64,000 nt of DNA from Bacteroidota bacterium (GTDB lineage: Bacteria; Bacteroidota; Bacteroidia; Flavobacteriales_D; Sanyastnellaceae). The stretch covers positions 22,701 through 86,700 of the forward strand of contig JAQBVN010000009.1 in NCBI GenBank assembly GCA_027622975.1, given 5' to 3'. Position numbers and translations under genes: made by a program. The notes beneath the pieces were generated by a model, which was not told the DNA's origin, made no database searches, and worked only from the letters and a program-made list of their open reading frames with translations. Positions 61,402-64,000 of this stretch are shown here, piece by piece (positions within the stretch are counted from its first letter, which is position 1; each line of letters opens with the position of its first letter).

Positions 61402-62151
61402 ATGGCAATCAACATTTTGGTCACGGAAGACGAGAGCATTGTTCGGAAGGACATTGAACGGTGTTTGGACAAATTGGGGTACAACGTTGTGGCCACAGCC
61501 GACAACGGTCAAGCGGCCATCGATTTGGCCTTGAAGCACAAACCAGACCTCGCCTTGATGGACATCATGATCAAGGGCGAAATGAACGGCATCGCGGCAG
61601 CGGAGGAAATCAAGCGAAATCTGGACATTCCTGTGGTATTCTTGACCGCTTACGCCGATGAAAACACACTGTCCGAGGCGAAGCTCGCGGAACCCCATGG
61701 TTACATTCTCAAACCATTCAAGGAGGTAGACATCCAAACAGCGGTGGAGATGGCCTTGCACAAGCACAGCAAGGAGATGGAGTTGAAGAGCGAGGCAGAT
61801 TTCTTGAGAAGCTTGGCCGAGCACAAGGAAGATGCTGAAGTCATCTTTGTGAAGAACCGCAGTCGCCTGATGCGCGTGAAGCACGAGGACTTGCTTTTTG
61901 TAGAGGCTCTCAAAGATTACGTGGTGGTTCACACACGCGAGGAGTCATACACGATTCACAGCACGATGAAGGAGGTGGAGCGCAAGTTGACCGATCCAAG
62001 GTTTGTTCGTGTTCACCGGAGCTTCATTGTGAATTTGTATGCCATTGAGAGCATCAAGTACGCCAACATCACCATGGAGGGAATGGAGAAAGAAATTCCC
62101 GTGGGAGGCTCGTACAAGGATGTGTTGGCGGGTCGCATCAACCTGCTTTAA
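61402..62151 (+). CDS. LytTR-family response regulator
   Basis: 249 residues: receiver domain (about 4-120) with phospho-acceptor Asp54 in LALMDIMIKGEMNG, Thr in VVFLTAYAD and Lys in YILKPFKE; LytTR DNA-binding domain (about 145-245) with LFVEALKDYVVVHT and FVRVHRSFIVNLYAIESI. It starts 45 bases after the PAS kinase and should be its output. Its end overlaps the convergent GDSL gene by four bases. Confidence 0.94.
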   Translation: MAINILVTEDESIVRKDIERCLDKLGYNVVATADNGQAAIDLALKHKPDLALMDIMIKGEMNGIAAAEEIKRNLDIPVVFLTAYADENTLSEAKLAEPHGYILKPFKEVDIQTAVEMALHKHSKEMELKSEADFLRSLAEHKEDAEVIFVKNRSRLMRVKHEDLLFVEALKDYVVVHTREESYTIHSTMKEVERKLTDPRFVRVHRSFIVNLYAIESIKYANITMEGMEKEIPVGGSYKDVLAGRINLL

Positions 62152-62843
62152 TTCGTGGTTGTCTGGCTTGAATGCGGGTCGAGCCACGGCACCTGCTTTC
62201 GGAGTTCGTGAACCCAGGCCGCATACCCCTCGTTGTTGAGGTGGAGTAGGTCGTGGATGAACCACTCTTCGCGCAAGCGGTCGCCCTCGTGCATGAGCCC
62301 CCAGAAATTCACCCACACCACCCCGCGGCTTTCACAAATCAAGGCCAAACCCTCGTTGAGTTTGAGGTAACGATCGCTTAGGGAGGAGCGAGCGGGGCTG
62401 TGTTTGGGGGCGATCAACACCACCCGGGTTTCAGGCATGCGTTGACAAATGTCCTCCAAAAGCATGTCAGCCACACGCAGGATGTCAGACGTCTCCATGC
62501 CGTCTTGAAGGTCGTTATCACCCTCGTAGACCAACAAGACTTCGGGGTGTAATGCATAAATCAGGGTGTCGCGCAACGCCCACAAGTCCCCAAAACAAGA
62601 TCCCCCAAACCCAGCGTTGACCACATCAAAATGGGAAAACACGGTATCCGTTTGAGGCCACAAGCGAAAGGAGCTGCTGCCAACCATGACCAAGCGAGGC
62701 TTCGAACCCTCCAATTGCTGGGCAGCGGAGTGAATGACAGCGACACGTTCGTGATGGTGTTGTCCACAAAACTGCCCCAGCATCAAGGGTTGCCCCAACC
62801 CAAGGATGCATGACAACGAGGCGAGTGTTTTTGAAAGGCCCAT
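62148..62843 (-). CDS. SGNH/GDSL-family hydrolase, exported
   Basis: 231 residues. A signal-like N-terminus (KTLASLSCILGLGQPLMLG) is followed by the SGNH blocks: Ser in MVGSSSFRLW, Gly in NAGFGGSCFGD, Asn in YEGDNDLQDG, and the Asp-His pair in IHDLLHLNNEGY. An esterase or lipase-type fold; natural substrate unknown. Normal family length. Confidence 0.87.
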   Translation of the reverse strand: MGLSKTLASLSCILGLGQPLMLGQFCGQHHHERVAVIHSAAQQLEGSKPRLVMVGSSSFRLWPQTDTVFSHFDVVNAGFGGSCFGDLWALRDTLIYALHPEVLLVYEGDNDLQDGMETSDILRVADMLLEDICQRMPETRVVLIAPKHSPARSSLSDRYLKLNEGLALICESRGVVWVNFWGLMHEGDRLREEWFIHDLLHLNNEGYAAWVHELRKQVPWLDPHSSQTTTN

Positions 62844-62875
62844 GGTGCAAAGAAACAGGCTTGTTGGCTCCTAGC

Positions 62876-63004
62876 GACGACCCGCGCAACCCTGCCTTAG
62901 GAGACATGCTCAACGCCACCGATTACTTTGAAGAAATTCGGATGCGGGAGACGGGTTACAGGGTGACGTTGTCCGTGGGCTTCAACCCGCGCTCCAACAA
63001 GTAA
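62876..63004 (+). pseudogene. C-terminal remnant of a probable beta-barrel membrane protein
   Basis: About 43 codons read SDDPRNPALGDMLNATDYFEEIR then MRETGYRVTLSVGFNPRSNK and stop (TAA at 63002-63004). The last strand, alternating polar and hydrophobic with an aromatic near the end, is like the closing strand of an outer-membrane barrel. The frame opens only at 62810 inside the divergent GDSL start, with no promoter or plausible N-terminus, so the rest of the gene seems to be missing. The assignment is weak. Confidence 0.35.
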
Positions 63005-63030
63005 GTGGGATCCTCACCACAGGTATTACC

Positions 63031-63063
63031 AAAAAAAAGCCCCGCACAACGCGAGGCTTTCTT
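63031..63063 (-). terminator. Rho-independent terminator (best on minus strand)
   Basis: Arms GCCCCGC (63039-63045) and GCGAGGC (63051-63057) with loop ACAAC. On the minus strand all seven pairs form (one U-G) and eight T follow; on the plus strand one pair is mismatched. It would end transcription coming from the VanZ-like gene. Confidence 0.75.
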
Positions 63064-63068
63064 GGGTG

Positions 63069-63148
63069 GCTCCCCCTGTAGTCAGAAGTTGCGGCTGGAA
63101 CTTTATTCAAAACTGAATAAAGTAGACAAGAATTAGTCGACCAGAAGT
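63069..63148. repeat. Junction module A: GCTCCCCCT, perfect hairpin and direct repeats
   Basis: GCTCCCCCT (63069-63077) is followed by TAGTCAGAAGT (63079-63089), a perfect 10-bp hairpin with arms ACTTTATTCA and TGAATAAAGT and loop AAAC (63100-63123), and TAGTCGACCAGAAGT (63134-63148), a copy of the first repeat with four extra bases. No T run follows the hairpin. GCTCCCCCT and TTATTCAAA recur together at 63962-63980. Confidence 0.55.
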
Positions 63149-63149
63149 A

Positions 63150-63539
63150 TTAAGTTTTATGAGTCTTACTTAAAACTCCTTGAATAAACCATGTAAAAAC
63201 GCCCCCCACGAACGTAAAAATGAGGTCTTGCATATCGAACCTTAGTGGAGGCAATAGCAACTGAACAAACTCATAACTAATCATAGCCACCACAGGCACT
63301 AGAGTCAAAAAAACTTTGCCTGATCTTCCCTTTGTGAAGTTCTCTTTTTCAATAAGAATCATAAGCAAGGATATGCCAATCACCGAAGTGATTTGAGTGA
63401 AGGAATCTTTTAACCCGAAGTCATTTATATTTTTAGAATACGCCATTGGACGATAATACAAATCCAAGACAAGATGGATAATGACGACAGCGACAAAAAG
63501 TATAATTGCCTTGATTTTCTTTGGAGCTAGCTGTTTCAT
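63150..63539 (-). CDS. VanZ-like small membrane protein
   Basis: 129 residues with four membrane helices (AIILFVAVVIIHLVLDLYY; ITSVIGISLLMILI; VFLTLVPVVAMISYEFVQLL; DLIFTFVGGVFTWFIQGVL). The ISYEFVQLLLPPLRFDMQDLIFTFVGG segment matches the VanZ-type pattern of an acidic pair between helices 3 and 4. Role unknown. Base composition is much more AT-rich than the rest of the window. Its start overlaps the DUF3703 stop by four bases. Confidence 0.65.
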   Translation of the reverse strand: MKQLAPKKIKAIILFVAVVIIHLVLDLYYRPMAYSKNINDFGLKDSFTQITSVIGISLLMILIEKENFTKGRSGKVFLTLVPVVAMISYEFVQLLLPPLRFDMQDLIFTFVGGVFTWFIQGVLSKTHKT

Positions 63540-63901
63540 CTGTATTCTGAGATTATTAGTTGTAAATCTTGTGGAATCTCCATTGGTCTTAAGGGAGGCA
63601 CGTTTGCTCCCCCGGTATTTCCAACCGGAATTTCGCCAACAAAAGACTTAACTCCACCTACAAGTAATCTGGGAATTTGGCCCAATATTTCTCTAATGTC
63701 TTTGATCTTTATGCCAAAAAGTAACATCTTCCAATGAACTAATGTGTGGTGGTACGGATAGGGTTGCCCAAGGATGTGTGCGCGTTCAAGATGACGCCAA
63801 CTTGCTTTTAAGTCATTCTTGGATAAACATGACTCGGCCAACTCTAGTTCTTTATAAAAGAAGGGCTTCAGACTTTTAGGAATTGTTATGTGTAGTTTCA
63901 T
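63536..63901 (-). CDS. DUF3703-family protein
   Basis: 121 residues: LELAESCLSKNDLKASWRHLERAHILGQPYPYHHTLVHWKMLLFG and a Gly/Pro-rich end GEIPVGNTGGANVPPLRPMEIP are the family pattern. Function unknown; several conserved His residues might bind a metal. AT-rich, and coupled to the VanZ-like gene. A hairpin terminator for an incoming transcript ends only a dozen bases before its start, so its promoter must overlap that hairpin. Confidence 0.75.
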   Translation of the reverse strand: MKLHITIPKSLKPFFYKELELAESCLSKNDLKASWRHLERAHILGQPYPYHHTLVHWKMLLFGIKIKDIREILGQIPRLLVGGVKSFVGEIPVGNTGGANVPPLRPMEIPQDLQLIISEYR

Positions 63902-63912
63902 TACCCTAAAAT

Positions 63913-63948
63913 AAAAAAACGGCTAAACTAAAATAGTATAACCGTTTT
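63913..63948 (-). terminator. Hairpin terminator for a gene entering from the right edge
   Basis: Arms AAAACGGCTA (63916-63925) and TAACCGTTTT (63939-63948) pair over ten positions (one U-G on the minus strand) and are followed on the minus strand by a T-rich run. It could also act weakly on the plus strand. Confidence 0.6.
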
Positions 63949-63961
63949 ATCATTATAAGTT

Positions 63962-63980
63962 GCTCCCCCTATTATTCAAA
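63962..63980. repeat. Junction module B: GCTCCCCCT and TTATTCAAA
   Basis: GCTCCCCCT (63962-63970) and TTATTCAAA (63972-63980) repeat two elements of module A in the same order, with the intervening 25 bases missing. Like module A it lies just beside a minus-strand terminator. The window ends 20 bases later. Confidence 0.5.
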
Positions 63981-64000
63981 GATGCAGCACAACTAAACAG

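Noticed and set aside
63069..63077. GCTCCCCCT considered as the 3' acceptor strand of a tRNA or tmRNA (read on the minus strand as AGGGGGAGC)
   Set aside because: No matching 5' acceptor strand, anticodon arm or T arm could be folded on either strand at either copy.
63100..63123. Perfect hairpin considered as a terminator
   Set aside because: No T run follows on either strand, and a better terminator lies at 63031-63063.
63069..63980. Modules A and B tested as integron attC sites
   Set aside because: The core sequences RYYYAAC and GTTRRRY were not found in the expected positions; only the layout is integron-like.
1..64000. CRISPR arrays, insertion sequences and phage genes
   Set aside because: No regularly spaced repeats, transposases, integrases or phage structural genes were recognised on either strand.

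Overview
The window looks like chromosomal DNA of a moderately GC-rich member of Bacteroidota, most like Flavobacteriales. Clade markers visible in the sequence are five secreted proteins with type IX secretion (T9SS) C-terminal sorting domains, a PorP/SprF-type outer-membrane protein, a fused MurF-alanine racemase, a LysRS with a C-terminal extension, YbeY with a GFKDK ending, and promoters with the Bacteroidota -7 box TAnnTTTG. No CRISPR array, insertion sequence or complete prophage was seen. Almost all of the window is ordinary, tightly packed chromosome; the last kilobase is different in composition.

Layout. 1-9.3 kb: a TonB-dependent receptor cut by the left edge, then lysS-sufT-like-dxr on +, facing a long translation operon on - (rplM-rpsI-rpsB-tsf-pyrH-frr), with a DUF2490 barrel and a lipoprotein upstream. 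9.4-13.7 kb: tdk coupled to murF-alr, then a lipoprotein and a terminator. 13.8-20.3 kb: an RND efflux operon headed by its TetR regulator (tetR-tolC-adaptor-pump). 20.4-23.8 kb: thioredoxin-like/DUF5522/hutU/pentapeptide-repeat operon on -. 23.9-29.5 kb: a PurF-like amidotransferase, two T9SS cargo proteins, a DCC protein and a split YeeE transporter. 29.7-33.6 kb: tRNA-Leu next to two glycosyltransferases and two unrelated PAPS sulfotransferases, probably a surface glycan sulfation locus. 33.6-45.6 kb: a lectin-like adhesin, a T9SS cargo-PorP-histidine kinase operon, a biotin carrier protein, HemW, an EamA transporter and a 1084-residue lamin-tail protein. 45.6-54.5 kb: DUF4175, RsbW-like ATPase, ybeY, mnmG, an ALDH7-type dehydrogenase and a TlpA-like lipoprotein. 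54.5-62.8 kb: an rpiB-M28 peptidase fused frame, a 342-bp intergenic region, a MORN-repeat protein coupled to a multi-PAS histidine kinase and a LytTR regulator, and a GDSL hydrolase. 62.9-64 kb: a beta-barrel C-terminal remnant and an AT-rich DUF3703-VanZ pair bracketed by repeated module-plus-terminator junctions.

Main points of interest: (1) rpiB and a secreted M28 peptidase share one uninterrupted frame; (2) the intergenic region 56543-56884 carries six DnaA-box-like 9-mers, a perfect 10-bp inverted repeat and sits at a G/C-skew jump, so it is a candidate replication origin; (3) at least a dozen genes have a TAnnTTTG-type box only 4-10 bases before the start codon, implying leaderless mRNAs; (4) a perfect 12-bp inverted repeat upstream of tetR is a likely operator; (5) the right edge has a cassette-like organisation resembling, but not matching, an integron array.

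Functions come from motif and family recognition by eye; no database search was run. Start codons were often moved inward from the longest frame using family length, operon overlaps and promoter position.
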